Of a stretch of 64,000 nucleotides of DNA, positions 12,216-25,300 are shown one piece after another. Position numbers and translations under genes: made by a program. Origin of the DNA: Anoplopoma fimbria (Eukaryota; Chordata; Actinopteri; Perciformes; Anoplopomatidae); NCBI RefSeq assembly GCF_027596085.1, contig NC_072449.1, positions 26,931,123-26,995,122 of the forward strand. Reading direction: 5' to 3'. Under the pieces are notes generated by a model. That model had not been told where the DNA came from. It ran no database searches and worked only from the letters and a program-made list of their open reading frames with translations. How positions within the stretch are numbered: position 1 is the stretch's first letter; each line of letters starts with the position of its first letter.

Positions 12216-13599
12216 AAGAATAAATGATTAAAACGTAAGTTAGTTAGTCTTTATAGTGCTACATGCCAATAGAGAATACTGATGGAGACATTTTTTCCCC
12301 CAAATACCTTCAGATTTTGAATTTGATTTTAAATCCAGAAAAGCATATATATTATTGAAAAACAACGGTGCATTTAAGCTTGAAATATTCTGGAAAACTG
12401 TTTGTCTTTGGCCCCACTACAGTAGACTCAGTGGTTAGATTGAGGAGGTTCAAACTGTCATTTGTAAATACATAGGATACAATATAGTGCTTACCCTAAG
12501 CTAACCTTCTATTTCTATTGAATATGTAATTTGTTAATATTCCAAGTAGTTATATGCATTATTGTTCACTTGACACTGAAACAAGAACCTGTACCTCTTG
12601 AGATAACACATTTTGATGCTAAGCTTCCAGTTTCTATTACCAATGCCCTATCATTTGTCAGTCTGGTTGAACCACTGTAAAGCATTTTGTACTGCATGTC
12701 CTTTTATTGAAAACCCTTCATACAAAATAACATATTTTTGTTAAGAGGATTTACTACAACCTAAAAGCATGAAAGACAATTCAAAAATGTAGAGTAGCAC
12801 TCTCAGCCATCTGACTGTAAGGAAGCACGCTTTTGTGGCAGTTGACCCCAAACCTTTGAGAGCAGTGTATATATACATTTTAACAGATACACTACCCCTT
12901 TCCATTAAATAGCTGACAGAGTGTTAAATGATGGTGGGTACACGATCAAAATGGGGAATTCTGCAGGGATGCTTCTCTGAAGAAGCTAGGATCCAAAAAG
13001 TGTTACAGTTTTCAGAGCCCATTAGCTTTGGCGTAATGAATCTTTTAAGATCCTGTCCAATTGAATATGCATTAACTACATTTTCATATTTCCTCAGACT
13101 GTTACATGCATTTTTAAAGACCAGTTTATGAATGCATGTGTTTATCATGTCGAGGTAACCATACATTTGCATTTATTTAAATGGAGGCATCTGTGCAGAG
13201 GGATTAAATGTTCACAATCATTTTCATGTCAACAGAAATATCTGAAAAAGGCTGAGCGCTTAAACAGTAAACATGGCAGAGTTATGATGTAAGCATTGAG
13301 ACTTTTGCATCACTAGATTAAAAGAGGTTCCACTACACAAACTAGTTCTCGTGTAGCAGATATTATTTACACCTATAGATATGATTGTTATACAGCTGAA
13401 AGGTTAAAAAGCAGAAAATAGAAAATGGATAGTATATTTAATACAAAGAACCATTGCTTAATAAGAATATTGACCATCGATAAGATCACATAATTGAACT
13501 AGCACTGATTTAAAATAATGTAAACATTTTTATTTCAGACTTTAAATACATTTCATTTACAATTTATGTTAACATTCTATATGACATGTTAAAGTTCTT
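12216..13599. other. Anonymous non-coding sequence
   Basis: AT-rich. The opposed ORFs at 12924-13172 and 12928-13131 overlap on opposite strands and show no domain or splice context. Confidence 0.55.
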
Positions 13600-13716
13600 T
13601 GTCTATTTCATGTCATTTTGATTGTCTATACTGTAATTGTATTTGTCTGCCCTTCCGGGGATGTTGTATGCAAATTTGTGATTATGGTCCATATAATTAA
13701 AATTGACTTGACTACC
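13600..13716 (+). mobile_element. 3' tail of a non-LTR retrotransposon-like repeat
   Basis: Ends in CATATAATTAAAATTGACTTGAC, preceded by GCAAATTTGTGATTATGG. This matches the layout of a widespread fish repeat tail, in which a TGTGATT block is followed by TATAAATAAAATTGA and a short tandem tail. Only about 100 bases can be recognised. It is listed as a 3' tail fragment with no coding part. Confidence 0.4.
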
Positions 13717-14519
13717 ATATAGGTAAACTGACAAACTAACATTATGGCAATACATTTTTTTTACTATTTATTAAAATCATGTATTTTCACAGAAAACATG
13801 GTTTCCAAATCTCCACACACAGATTCAGGTACATTACCGTCTCTTATGTATGGCCAATCTGAACCATCACAACATTGACTCATTTCTGAATGCGAGAGGC
13901 AAATCTGTACTCTCCTTCCATTTCTGAGCCATTTCTATCATATGTCATTTTGATTGGCACCGCTGTTTAAAAAGGCACAAGATGAACAGTCCCACTGGTA
14001 ATGATTAATCAATACCCCATCCAATTTGAATACATTCCACTCCTCTCGTTTGCATCGCCCACTCTGAATATAAACGAAAATTACAGCAGTGCTTAGACAT
14101 GCTGTCAGTATCAATGCACACACTCTGCTTTGTGTTGGTCAGTGTGATTGTTTCGTTGTGTAGGAGGATTAGAATCGGATTTAACACCTGCCGAGTTAGC
14201 TAGCAACTTAGAAACACTACTTGCCATATTTTTGACTTATCTCATGTAGGCGTATGAGGCACCTGTTGCTTTGATCACAATAACTTTATTTTCACTTAGA
14301 CATGTATTAATTAACAGCTCCAATAAAGCTATAAAAAAGGAAACTTATCTCTGTTAGACTCTAAAGAATGTCCAGCTTTGTTGAAAATACACAGAGCCTG
14401 TGTTCAAAATCACTCACATCTCACTATATAGTGGACTAAATAGTGTTCGCCATTTTGCAGTGCAACTAACAGAGCACTGTATACCATCATGCATTGCTCT
14501 GAAGGAAAAATGTCAGGAG

Positions 14520-14526
<7 letters not shown>
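13717..14526. other. Anonymous non-coding sequence
   Basis: No gene or bounded repeat is visible. Confidence 0.55.

Positions 14527-14577
<51 letters not shown>
14527..14577. repeat. (GA)n microsatellite, 51 bp
   Basis: Uninterrupted (GA)n purine run after a short GTGTGTG. It is the source of the Arg/Glu repeat in the 102-codon ORF at 14489-14797, which is therefore not a gene. Confidence 0.95.
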
Positions 14578-14579
<2 letters not shown>

Positions 14580-15254
14580 TGCGATTGAGACAAATCCATG
14601 AGTTGTGCGTAAATAATATATTTAATGTGAGCAGAGCATCTCATCCAAACACAAACGGACACAAAATAAATTGTATTTGTTTATTAATTTGGGAAAATAC
14701 ACACATTTCTCCCACATTGACAACAGGGGCTAATACAGCTTTACTCCTTCCTTTCTTACATTTCACAACAAAAGCCCTAGACATATACGCAGCATAGCTG
14801 CTTACAAGGGAAACTGAAATTCACTCGGAACATTTTGATCAGAGGGAACTCCACAAAATAGCTTACAATATGTTTTTATTACAAAAATATATGTCGGTAT
14901 ATATTATGAATCGTCCACTTGCAGACATTGATCTGGCACGTTTTAATTGTGCGACAGCAGTGACATAATTAACAGTGCAGAGAAAGTGACCAAAGTAGCG
15001 TCCAAAACGTCCATAAAGTTCTATAGCTCACACCCACTATTACTATTGTTGTTATTAATTACATTTATTTCACTCTTACTGCTACTATTACTGATTTTAT
15101 GATTTGTTATTAGTAATTATTTTTCTGTTATTATTCATGCGATTATTACTGCTACTACTGCTATTTCTTCTCTCATTGTATATGTCACTTCCCATCAAAT
15201 GGATTGGCTATATTGTACTTTTAATTATGTTGTTCACTCTGTACACTTCTATTG
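14578..15254. other. Anonymous sequence with a TTA/CTA-rich segment
   Basis: From about 15035 to 15180 the sequence is a degenerate trinucleotide-like run rich in ATT, ACT and GTT words. It yields a Leu-rich ORF without meaning. Confidence 0.55.
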
Positions 15255-15459
15255 CATTCTGCCCATCCTGGGAGATGGATCCCTCCCTTTTTTTTCCATT
15301 TTAAAGTTTGTGTTTGGGCAAAGTTTTTCCCTTTATTTGATGAAAGGGTCCAAGGTCAAAGGTCCTCCTATATTGTACAGATAGTAAAGTTTTCTGACTC
15401 AAAATTGTGATTTGTGACAGTTGACTATACAAATTAAAATTGAATTGAATTGAAATGAA
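15255..15459 (+). mobile_element. Fish interspersed repeat with (TTGAA)n-type 3' tail
   Basis: Contains, in order, CATCCTGGGAGATGGATCCC, a pyrimidine-rich block, GGCAAAGTTTTTCCCTTTAT, GGGTCCAAGGTCAAAGGTCC, TTGTACAGATAGTAAAG, CTGACTCAAAATTGTGATTT, and a tail of AAAATTGAATTGAATTGAAA. This is the order of a very abundant teleost repeat. The short tandem tail suggests target-primed insertion by a LINE-type machinery. The copy is well preserved over its last 200 bases, and no ORF is encoded. Confidence 0.65.
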
Positions 15460-18179
15460 AGGCATTCAACTACTCTGTCACAAAGAATGTCTCAAACTAA
15501 TAAGCCAGCACAATAATCAATATCCTGGCAAACATTTAATAAACTAAAGAGCAAATGAGCTAATCTGTAAAAAATAAATCAGCAAACATACAGTTCAACT
15601 TACAAGAAACTGTCAGCATGCTTCACAGAAACAAATTGCCTAAACCTTTCAATACTCAGGGGAATCACAGTGGCTGCTTGCATGACCCCAATCTGTGTGA
15701 CTCCTTCTTCTAAATCGTACAGTGGGCTCCCACTGCTGCTTCAAACACTGCCTGTACTTCTGATGTAGTATTAAATTATAACCATTTTTTCAAAATTCAT
15801 TGAGGGTTAAAACGAGCATTTTAGGCTGCTTTCTACAATCCAAAATCTTACAAAACCTTTTTAAGGGTGTACCTGGTAACATTAATCTGCCATCTCTGCC
15901 ATTCAATTCCTGGCTGGAATTATTTTTCCAGTGACATTTTGCACCTTTTTTATGAAGATAAATACTGAGGGAAATAGAAAGGAGAGTTAGTACAAAATTG
16001 AGACATGCTTGAATGAAAACTGAATGAGACCTGGAACAGTATTCTGGCGACCTTTTCTAATTAAGCGGTGAAACTTTTGGATAGGGTTATACTGTGATGC
16101 TGTAGATGACATTTACATACACACGAGGCATAAAATTGGTATTTGGATTTTAAAAAGGAATCCATACTAAAAGTAGGCCAAATGCAAAAGGAGCACATGG
16201 TTCTTCTGGCACAAAAGCAGGTATTATGTCTGAAATTATGAATGCTCTCGTAGCAGATTTGGAAACCAACATTTGTTGTGATATTGAGAATCTGAAATAG
16301 GGTTGGATGATATGTAAAAAAAAAAAAAAAAAAAAAGAGATGATCATGAGCAATAACCGTAAAGAAGCTGAACAGCTGTCCAACACAATTTAACAAAGTG
16401 TCAGATGGCGTCAACTATGGACGTCTCCGCTTGCAGCCTCAAAATGAACAAATGGCTCTCAAATATGATTGCTTTTATTAGAACCCATCGCTCGAACAGC
16501 AATCAATAAAGATGGCATAATGCTGATTGTCCGTAAAGTGTTTTTGTCTCACAACAAAGCACTTGCAGAGCGCAGGGGAGCTCTACACATTAGCGCTTCA
16601 TCAGAAAAGCCCTCCCAGTGCCTTTCTGAAATGTTCTAAGATTTTCAACTAAAAGAACTCGCCATGTTGCACAAAACAAAGTCAGGATGCTCTGAAAAAG
16701 AGGTCACGACTCTATGCTCTACATGCTTCCCAGATAAGTGTTTAGGCTAGAGTTTCATGTTTTTACTGTTCAAAAACACCAAGTGAGGGATGAGTCTGTT
16801 GGTTGATAAGTACAACAGTCTAGCTAATGCATACATATTTTGATATGCTTTAATAATTTCTTAAAAATTCTCTTTATTTAGTTAGATTGAAAACAAATTA
16901 GTTGTATGTCTAATATTTGTTCGTTTGTTAATTTATATTATTGTGTAGCCCTCACTGGGTGCAAAGTTTTAAAGCGTATTGACCGCTTTGAACTGAATCA
17001 TCCACGGACTACATGGAAGAATACTTATGGGCCCAATTCAGCCCCTCCTCAGTCAATCTTGGCTCAGACACATATTTCATATGAATATACCATGTTCTCA
17101 ACCATAAAATGTGATAATAAAATAATCAAGATCCATGCAGAGAGTTTTATCAAATGGAATAGCCACTAAATAATGCTTTATAATTAAACGTAAAGGTTTT
17201 GTAGTCTTAAGGGGTAGTCAGCTCTTTTTATCTTCAGATGTAAGTGAGTACATACTGAAAAGAGAAAAATGATGCACAATGCAGATTATTTTTATTCAAT
17301 TTATTCCATTCCAGTGAGAGCGCAGCTGTTTCAGCAGGCAGCCATCATCAGTGTCACCAGATTTAGGATGGGCTTTTGTTACAAAACACAACTGTCTTGG
17401 AGCGAGAACTTAAAAGACATTATTTTCTTTGCATTTGTATGAGCTATCAACCCTGTGAGGAAGAGAGGAACTGGTTTATTGTTGGCTGAGCATCTGGTTT
17501 TAGTATTTAAGTATGTGGATACAATCATAACCTCCTCTTAAATATAGCATTGCTTTGTTTTAATCAGAGTGTAGAGGAAGATGTCATGTTTTAATTCACT
17601 ATTTATTTTCACTCATTACCTCCCTCTTCCCTGCTTCAAAATGCAATAATCCAAAGCCCCCGCCTCCCTCCACTGTGGTCTTTTCATTTTTCCAAACAGC
17701 CTTATAAGTGTGCACACAGTGACATTTTGGGGACAGGATTACAGAGGCAGACTGACGCCTTCAGTGATGGCCTTGAGTAACACTGTCACAAATTGAGAAG
17801 TGTCAGACCTGTATAAATGTATCATCAAATTAATTTTCCACATAACCCGTCTTCCCATTACTGTGCCTGCGTGTATACACTCTTTAACTGAAATGGATAA
17901 ATGAGGCATCTACTTGTTATTGACTTCCCATGACCTTCGAATGCAGCGTGTTGCTTCAGCGCCTTCAGTTGACTGAAATGAATGTGTTCACTGGTGAACG
18001 ATTAGTTTTTGTACCTTCAATGCCTTGAGAGGGTGAAAAGCACTATTTGCTTTAAAGGACAGGGATCAGCCATTCACACAGTTCCCTACATAGTAAACAC
18101 TCTAAAGTCAATAAACTGCAAAAGTACACACTTACTGTATGTAAAAAAGAAGGAAATCAACCTGCAACTGATTACTGTT
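15460..18179. other. Anonymous non-coding sequence
   Basis: No supported gene. It contains the A21 run at 16316-16336. ORFs at 16061-16414, 16150-16386 (minus) and 16906-17169 have no domains. The stretch 17240-17480 and the stretch near 16490-16640 carry no repeat that I recognise. Confidence 0.5.
16316..16336. repeat. Poly-A run (A21)
   Basis: Twenty-one consecutive A, following GGATGATATGT. A TAGGGTTGGATGATAT word just upstream suggests a decayed interspersed repeat, but no boundary can be set. Confidence 0.9.
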
Positions 18180-18700
18180 TTAACCACCGATTTATCGATT
18201 TATTGATTTTATTGATGGTTTAGTCTATAAAATATAATATGACAAAAAAAAGTGAAAAATACCTCTTGCATATTCCCAAAACCCAACCGTCTACAAATAG
18301 CTGTTTAAGGCTAACCAACAGTCCAGAACTCAACAGTGACATGAAAACAGAAAAGGCAGATAATCTTATTTTGAAAAGCTGGAAACAACAAGCATATTTG
18401 GCATTTCAAATTACATGAAATAAAATCAGCATCATGACGAAATGTTGTAAACGGATCTGCCAAGTTATAAAATATTGATAGTAAACGTATCAGTTTCTCT
18501 GCAATACAATCTGTTTCCTTTACTAGAAAGAAACAGAATCAAGTAAGCAGTTTTCCCTAAAAAAAACACAGAATTGGCAAAACGAATTTCACAACATAGT
18601 TTCTATAAGACATATTAAGGCATTTCTGCTTGATAAATGAGTCAACCAGTAAACTGATTTCTTAAAATATTAATTAATTATAATTTATTTTGATCGTCTT
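18180..18700 (+). mobile_element. Degenerate hAT-type MITE relic (TAGGGCTGCAACTAA-like family)
   Basis: The order of blocks matches a common vertebrate hAT MITE: a run of CGATTTATCGATTTATTGAT, then GGTTTAGTCTATAAAATATA, GTGAAAAATACCTCTTGCAT and ATTCCCAAAACCCAA, and further on an AAAACAGAAAAGGCAGATAA stretch. A TTAATTAATTATAATTTATT segment lies near the end. The true termini are not recognisable, so the limits are approximate. There is no coding capacity. Confidence 0.4.
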
Positions 18701-21700
18701 ATTATTTGCACTCTGTAACGTTCATGTCAACATATTACTAATAAATATATGTATAGGAAAACAAAGTTTGGCTGGTTTCAGAGAAATATTGGTCACAGAC
18801 AAACAAAAGGACAGAGGGAGGTGTTGGATGGAGGTAAAAATGAATGATTACATTCATCAAGTGCAGCAGTGTGTTTGTCTGAGCTTCTGTTTGGAAACAA
18901 CGGCAGTCAGTGACTTCCAGTGAAGCAAACCTGCAGGATAAGGGACAGTGGAGCAGCTGGACCGAACAAAAACATCAACCACAAACAAGTGCACATGTTG
19001 CCCAACAAATGATGCAGAGTGGTAATGGGCCAAGAAGTCGAAAATGTGTTACCTGGTGTTACTTACCCACCGAGGGAGGGAGGGGATACATTCAATGCAG
19101 GCAACAAATTGTGACGGTGCTCTTGTTTGTCCAATCAGAGCAATTTGGAATATGGTGGAAAAAATGTATGTATAATAGAATCTGATTGGTTGTGTCCAAG
19201 ATATTCTGTTTTAGTAAGTGACAGACAGAAGATCCAGAGCTGTAACCTGAGTTTGTCATGGGGGGACAAAAAAGACTTGTAATGATGCTGCTGCCTATCC
19301 ATCATGGTGAGCACTGAAGAGAAACTGGAGCCTCCTTGGCGGACTTATTAAGGGTATTTTTCTGTTGTTTGCTGGAAGTAGATGACAAGAAGGTTTGGGG
19401 ACGCCCACAGTGGAGGACTGTCTGAAGCACCAACACTGGAGTGGATATATTATTAGCTTCCTACTGATCTCATTTACAAAGTGATTGGTTTCGTGTGATG
19501 CCTACATGTCCTGCTGAGATTCACAGACTGAGGCACAGCCAAGAGTGACTCCCTCTTTAGCTGGGTCATATCCAGCAATTCTGTGACCGTGGAAAGCGGA
19601 GGTTCTTTTCTAAGTGGATCTGTCATCTGTGAAGGTGAAAATACAAATTTAGCTGCCATGTCCTCCACAAAAATGGGGGCTAGCTCAGTAAGAGCATCAA
19701 ATCCAAAAACTGGCTACCATCGTCCATGTTGGAAATTAGCTTTTCAATGTTTTGGCCTACAATTATAATAATTATGTGGTTTTAAATTGATGTGAAACAA
19801 AACTTTTCTCTTCATGGAAATGACAAGAGATTACACAACTAATGTCTGAAAAAAACATGCAAGTCAAAAGAAGAGAATCTTCGACATAAAGAAGTGTAAG
19901 CTTAAGTATACAGATAAAATATTAATATAGACGCTATATAATTTGTCTTTTTTCCACTTGAAGATCCACAAAAAATCTCTTTGTGCCACATGGAAGCTCT
20001 GGTCGCAGGTAAACAAGAAGAAACATTGTATCCCCCTCGATGCTTCTGAGAAATAACCGTGGAAATGCCTCAGGTAAGAGCTATTTCATTTACTTTATTT
20101 ATGTTACATTTCCATTTTACTATAACTATGAGGGAAAGGGGCCTGAATTATTAGACAATGCATTAGCTAGCTAATGTAATGGTGAAAGCTATAGCCTTGC
20201 AGGGTTGTCAATAAGTCTAGCTTCCAGTATTCCAATGCGAAATAGCTTAACAGTATGTAAATTAAACACATTTTAATAGTAGTATATTGTACTGGAAATC
20301 TACCATTCAACCTGACCATGTTCTTCTGATTTGCAAGTCTTGCTTTCTGTTAACCACAGTGTCCTGTGATCTGGACAATAAGAGTAAATCAGTACGATCT
20401 CTTAAATGCAAACTATATCGTTTTGGGAGAGAAATACATATTGTGGTATATTGTTATAACTCATCAGAGGGAAAAAATTACTTTTAACAACTTATACAAA
20501 CTATTTACTATTCAAAAAAGGTCCTTCAAGGCCTAACTTTAGTTGACGGCCCCTCAAAATGATCTGTGTTTGAATTATGATCATAAGATAGAATAATTCT
20601 AAGAATTACATTTATAATATGCATAGTCACCTAACTGCATATTGACTTATAAAGTAGTTCATACATGTCTGAGGTGTGCCATTTCCTCAAGTATACTTGT
20701 TCTCCCCATCATATTCTGAGACGTCAGATCCTTGACCGTCAAATTTTGAGCTTGCACTCATTCACACACCACTTGACCTAAATATCATGGAGTTTGTGTG
20801 TCGCCAGGAGCTGTACCTCCTGCAAGACATGTTGACATACCCCAAACAATAATCCAAGCCCTTTAGGAGATGCAACAGGGGGATCAGTAATTGGTCTGAG
20901 AGGACATCCTAGGTTTGAAGTTGAGAGACAGCAGTTGGCTTAGATGTTGCAGACAAACCTCTATGTGCCCTGCATTTCAAAACTGCTCGAAGTTTCAATC
21001 CTCACAACCAGGGAGTTTGGTTTATCTGTGTCAGAAATGTATAGCTCCATCAGTAGAGACGGAGAACGTTGGATATCATGGTGACAACCATTAAGGATGA
21101 TATGCCAACAGCTGGCTACCGGACGGTCGGAGGAAGGTTGCTGTCCTTGGGAGTTTGTGTGCAATGGGAAGGAATGACTGCAATGCATCAAGTGGATTCA
21201 GTTGGCATCCACTCCGATTGGGCTGTGTTGTGAGAATAAAATATTCTCTTCTTCACACTTGTGCGTGTGGACACAAACCACAAATTGATAAGGTAGAGAT
21301 ATTTTAAAAAGATTAAGATTTTTAAGAAATATTCCCTTTTTCCCAATCTAGGTGAATCAGTGTATCAACAGCATTCCAGTGCCATGTCAGTTTTTTATAT
21401 GGTTTCCTAGATACAAGATTGTAATTTTTGGTGTATTCAACGGGCATTCAAGGAAGGTAAGACTGCATTTCACTTGAGTGGACACACATTTTAGAACTTG
21501 AATTTTTGGAATGAGTCCAAATGGAGCCTGTTTATGAAAGAGCAAGCAGGTAGGCTATTGAAAATAAGACTTTGTAATCCCCAAATGGCTTTTTATCTTA
21601 ATTAAAAAGTGTTAAAAAGTTTTTATCTACATGTATTCATGTTATCTCACTCATTTATATGGCAAATACAATAGAATTGTCATTATGTAGTACAGGGTCA

Positions 21701-21727
21701 TGTTTGCCCAAAATAATTAACTTTTAT
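18701..21727. other. Anonymous non-coding sequence
   Basis: No exon can be supported. ORFs of up to 91 codons (18910-19185) have no domain. The stretch 19240-20075 is somewhat less AT-rich and ends with CCTCAGGTAAGAGC, which resembles a splice donor, but no ORF or acceptor supports an exon. Confidence 0.5.
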
Positions 21728-21747
21728 AATACAAATATTTTATGAAT
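21728..21747. repeat. Left target-site duplication of the LINE insertion
   Basis: The 20-mer AATACAAATATTTTATGAAT occurs here and again, identically, at 22347-22366, immediately flanking the LINE fragment. Confidence 0.9.
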
Positions 21748-22346
21748 CTTATTCACGAGTGAGGGTAAAATGGAGCGGGAGATGGACAGGCGGTTCGGTG
21801 CAGCGTCAGCAGTAATGCGGGCGTTGTACCGGACCGTTTTGGTGAAGAAGGAGCTGAGCCGAAAGGCAAAGCTCTCGATTTACCAGTCCATCTACGTTCC
21901 AACCCTCACCTATGGTCATGAGCTTTGGGTAGTGACCGAAAGAATGAGATCGCGAATACGAGCTTCCTTCGTAGGGTGGCTGGGCTCAGCCTTAGAGATA
22001 GGGTGAGGAGCTCAGACATCCGGAGGGAGCTCGGAGTAGAGCCGCTGCTCCTTCGCGTCGAAAGGGGCCAGCTGAGGTGGCTCGGGCATCTGATCAGGAT
22101 GCCTCCTGGACGCCTCCCTTTAGAGGTTTTCCAGGCACGTCCAACTGGTAAGAGGCCCCGGGGTAGACCCAGAACACGCTGGAGAGATTATATATCTCGT
22201 CTGGCCTGGGAACGCCTCGGGGTTCCCCAGGAGGAGCTGGAAAGTGTTGCTGGGGAGAAGGACGTCTGGAGGACCCTCCTTAGCTTGCTGCCCCCGCGAC
22301 CCGGCCCCGGATAAGCGGAAGGAAATGGATGGAAATGGATGGATGG
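21748..22346 (+). mobile_element. 5'-truncated LINE (non-LTR retrotransposon), 599 bp
   Basis: Two overlapping reading frames (21770-22006 and 21925-22314) encode the C-terminal part of a LINE polyprotein downstream of the reverse transcriptase core. The first has the YQSIYVPTLTYGHELWV segment; the second has SFLRRVAGLSLRDRVRSSDI, WLGHLIRMPPGRLP and GRPRTRWRDY. This C-terminus is frequent in teleost genomes. The frame change near 21955-21965 fits a small deletion, so the fragment is a pseudogene. The tail (about 22314-22346) is made of GGAAATGGAT/ATGG units, as in LINEs that end in a short tandem repeat rather than poly-A. GC content is well above the flanks. Clade assignment (I/Nimb-like or related) is uncertain. 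Confidence 0.9.
21770..22314 (+). pseudogene. LINE ORF2 C-terminal fragment, frameshifted
   Basis: This is the reading-frame content of the LINE above. Residues 1-55 of the first frame cover the post-RT thumb region. The second frame (21925-22314) carries the terminal domain, rich in Arg/Gly/Pro, and ends with PPRPGPG before its stop codon. The catalytic RT motif and the endonuclease are absent, because the insertion is 5' truncated. No host function is implied. Confidence 0.85.
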
Positions 22347-22366
22347 AATACAAATATTTTATGAAT
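22347..22366. repeat. Right target-site duplication of the LINE insertion
   Basis: Identical to 21728-21747 over 20 of 20 bases, which marks the 3' junction right after the ATGG tail. Confidence 0.9.
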
Positions 22367-25300
22367 TGCTCTTAATGGACAGGTTTGATTTAGCACTCGG
22401 TCAAGAAGTAGGTTAGAACTTATCCTGTTCAATATATGCTATGTTTGCTTTCACCACTTTCACCAACATCAAGGTAAATTCATAGAAAAATGGCATAGTG
22501 TTTGTAAAATTAGCTCCCACTATGATACTTTTGGATGAGTATGTATTTGACAGACCTTTGGTGAGCTCTGTACATATCAATGTCAGAGGTGACCAGTGAG
22601 CAAAAATTTTACATATAGCAAGATTCATATTTTCTGTTAGTGGCACCAACCAGGAAAGCTTCATCTCTGATAATAGTGTTCATAATCAGAGGTTAAGTGT
22701 AACATTTCTATTTACTCACTTTGTGCCAGATCTCACAATTCCAGTTCAGTATTGCTTCTCTACTCTCTTTCACTTGCAAGGGTACTTAAAAGTGTCAAGG
22801 TGATGGCTCTCTCACACGCACACACATACACGTACTATTTAATCTTGTTTTTTCCATTAAGACTGTATTTTCGTCCCTAGGATTCAATGCCCTCTGGCCT
22901 TATCTTCTTCTTTCAAGTCCTTAGCGTCTCTGTACTGATCCATTGCTTCATATGTCTTTTGTTGTGTGGTGCCAGGCTTTAATATGTGCTTTACGCCTCC
23001 TCTGCTCCACACAAAGTCTTTAAAAACTTCCAGGTTTCCAAGTTCATGACCACTAATAACAAATTCAGTAGGTGTTATCCCTCTGTCCAGCCATTCACAA
23101 GCTCAAGTGTCATATTTTTTCCAATTACAATTTTCCAATGTTTGTCCTTGCTTCTTGTTTGGTCATCTGGAGGGGCAGGACCATCACAAAGCTGGTTCTA
23201 GATCTCAGCATGTACTGGGGTGTCAGATTCATAGTTATCAACAAGTACTATATGTTACTACAATCCCTGGAGTCAGATTAATTGCTGGACATCTCATCAA
23301 CCGAGGACCTGTTCCCTTTACACTACATAGTTCTTACCCCACTTCAGACGACTTGAGGTTATTTATAGAAGGCTGGAACCATCATCCATTCAACACTGAA
23401 GGAAACTTGAGTCCAATGCAGATATGACTAATTGAACTTGTTTACCAGCCTGAGAATCCAGAGGTTCTGATTATATGTTTCAATAATAACTAACATTGAT
23501 AACACCTGAGATGCTTTATTGGATTGTCACTGAAGTTTTTTATTTTTTTTTATATTAGTAATTTTGTGCTATATCCATTGTCAAAAGTATACATCCAATC
23601 TTGGCATTCTTACTCATCAAGCAAAACCTGCAACATTCATTTTCTGGGCAATTATAATCAAGTCATGTGTTATTTTTACTGTATGGAGATTTTGCACAGG
23701 TTGTTTGGAACATGGCTACCAATCGTTACAGGCTGACATATTAGAAGTAGTTAAAAGTACACAAATAAAATGCCTTTTCTATACGGTGGTGGAATATTGA
23801 AATGATTAAGTACATTATTTTTCCACTGTGACTTGTTCATAAGACCTAGCAATAGGACATAATTTATTCCAAGTCTGGAGTGAACATAGCAGCGGTGTCT
23901 CCCTCAACATGGAGGAAAAGGGGCCTTTGAAATGAACCTGTTTAAAGCCTCATTATTTTTTACGAACAGGGTGTTAAAATTGCTACTGACCAGGATGAAG
24001 AAGACAAGGATGCAGAGATTGGCGTTCCTGAATGCGAGTGCCCTTTGAGAGGACATTATTGAACTTTAGACAATATTTGAGCCAATCTACCCGAACACTG
24101 CAGTTAAGGAACTTTACTCTGACTCTTACATGGAATGAGAGAAAGGAGACCAACCAATAGACAGTGGCAATGCTGATGTCAGTTTTCACTGACAATCAAT
24201 ATAGATTTATGTTAAGGTATTAGGCATTATTGGTTTATCCTGTGATGCACGTAGAAAATTAGTGATTATATAGTAGTCTCTGGTTATTTGAAGTTACTTT
24301 TCTATCTTGTGTTTTACAGTTATAATGGAGATTACCCTTCAGGTAGAGGCAACACTATTGTTTAATTCTTCAAAGATCATGATGAAGTTCAAGTCCTGAG
24401 AGTAGACTACATTAAATGTACTAAAGGTACATTATTTTCATGTGCACATCTCGATGGTAACATTTTTAATCTCATCTTGAAGATGGACATGAATTATGCA
24501 AGATATATAAAATGCAGTTTGAACACACCTACTCAAAAAAGAGGTTGTCTTTGTGTTTTACGGTTTTCCATGTTTAAGAATAATAAAGATGTAAAAACTG
24601 GGAAATAGGGGGATTTAAAATGTGTTATTATTATTAATTATTATTATTTTTTCATTTCATACATATGCACCAACTTCACTATTTTTTATTTGTCAAAGAA
24701 ACACATTTTGAGCATTTAAGCATAAGCCTTTAGATTAAAAGATCTTTAGGATAAAAACCTGTCTCCAAACTTTTGACTGGTTCTGTGATGTTGCTCTCAA
24801 CACGTTTTTTTATTTTCTGGATAGAAACATTATTATCTTAAACATAGAAATGAATCGTAGCGATGTGATGTTGCTATCAATGCAGAGCTACTTCATTGAA
24901 ATCCTTGTCAAATTGAATGTATTAAATACTGGTTTGAAAGCAATGTCACTAACATCCTGTGTTATAATGCTCACAAACTCTGGATATGAGCTGAATTACT
25001 GTGTAAGAAACATTATAGAACAAAAGCATGCAATGGCTACTAGAAAGCACATGGTGTGAAACAATTTAATTTGAATCCTAAATTTCCCTATGTTAAGGTG
25101 ATAGGGACATGTGTCCACCCTGTAAGCCGTTGAAAGAAGCAACGGACAGTGATCCTGTTTCTCCTTCCTCTCTCTCCAGTTCATCTGTTGTCTCCATCGC
25201 TCTCTCCTATGTCCATCCTTAAGATCACTGTGTTATCACAGTGGCCTCTGTCTCTTCTACCACAAAGCTCTCGTCTGTGGCAACAGGTTTGCATTAAATA

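Noticed and set aside
20026..20072. Possible splice donor CCTCAGGTAAGAGC as the end of a first exon
   Set aside because: No ORF, acceptor or promoter supports an exon; such donors occur by chance in 64 kb.
22986..23427. Cluster of ORFs in three plus frames
   Set aside because: Simultaneous open frames in all three phases indicate a chance low-stop region, with no domain in any.
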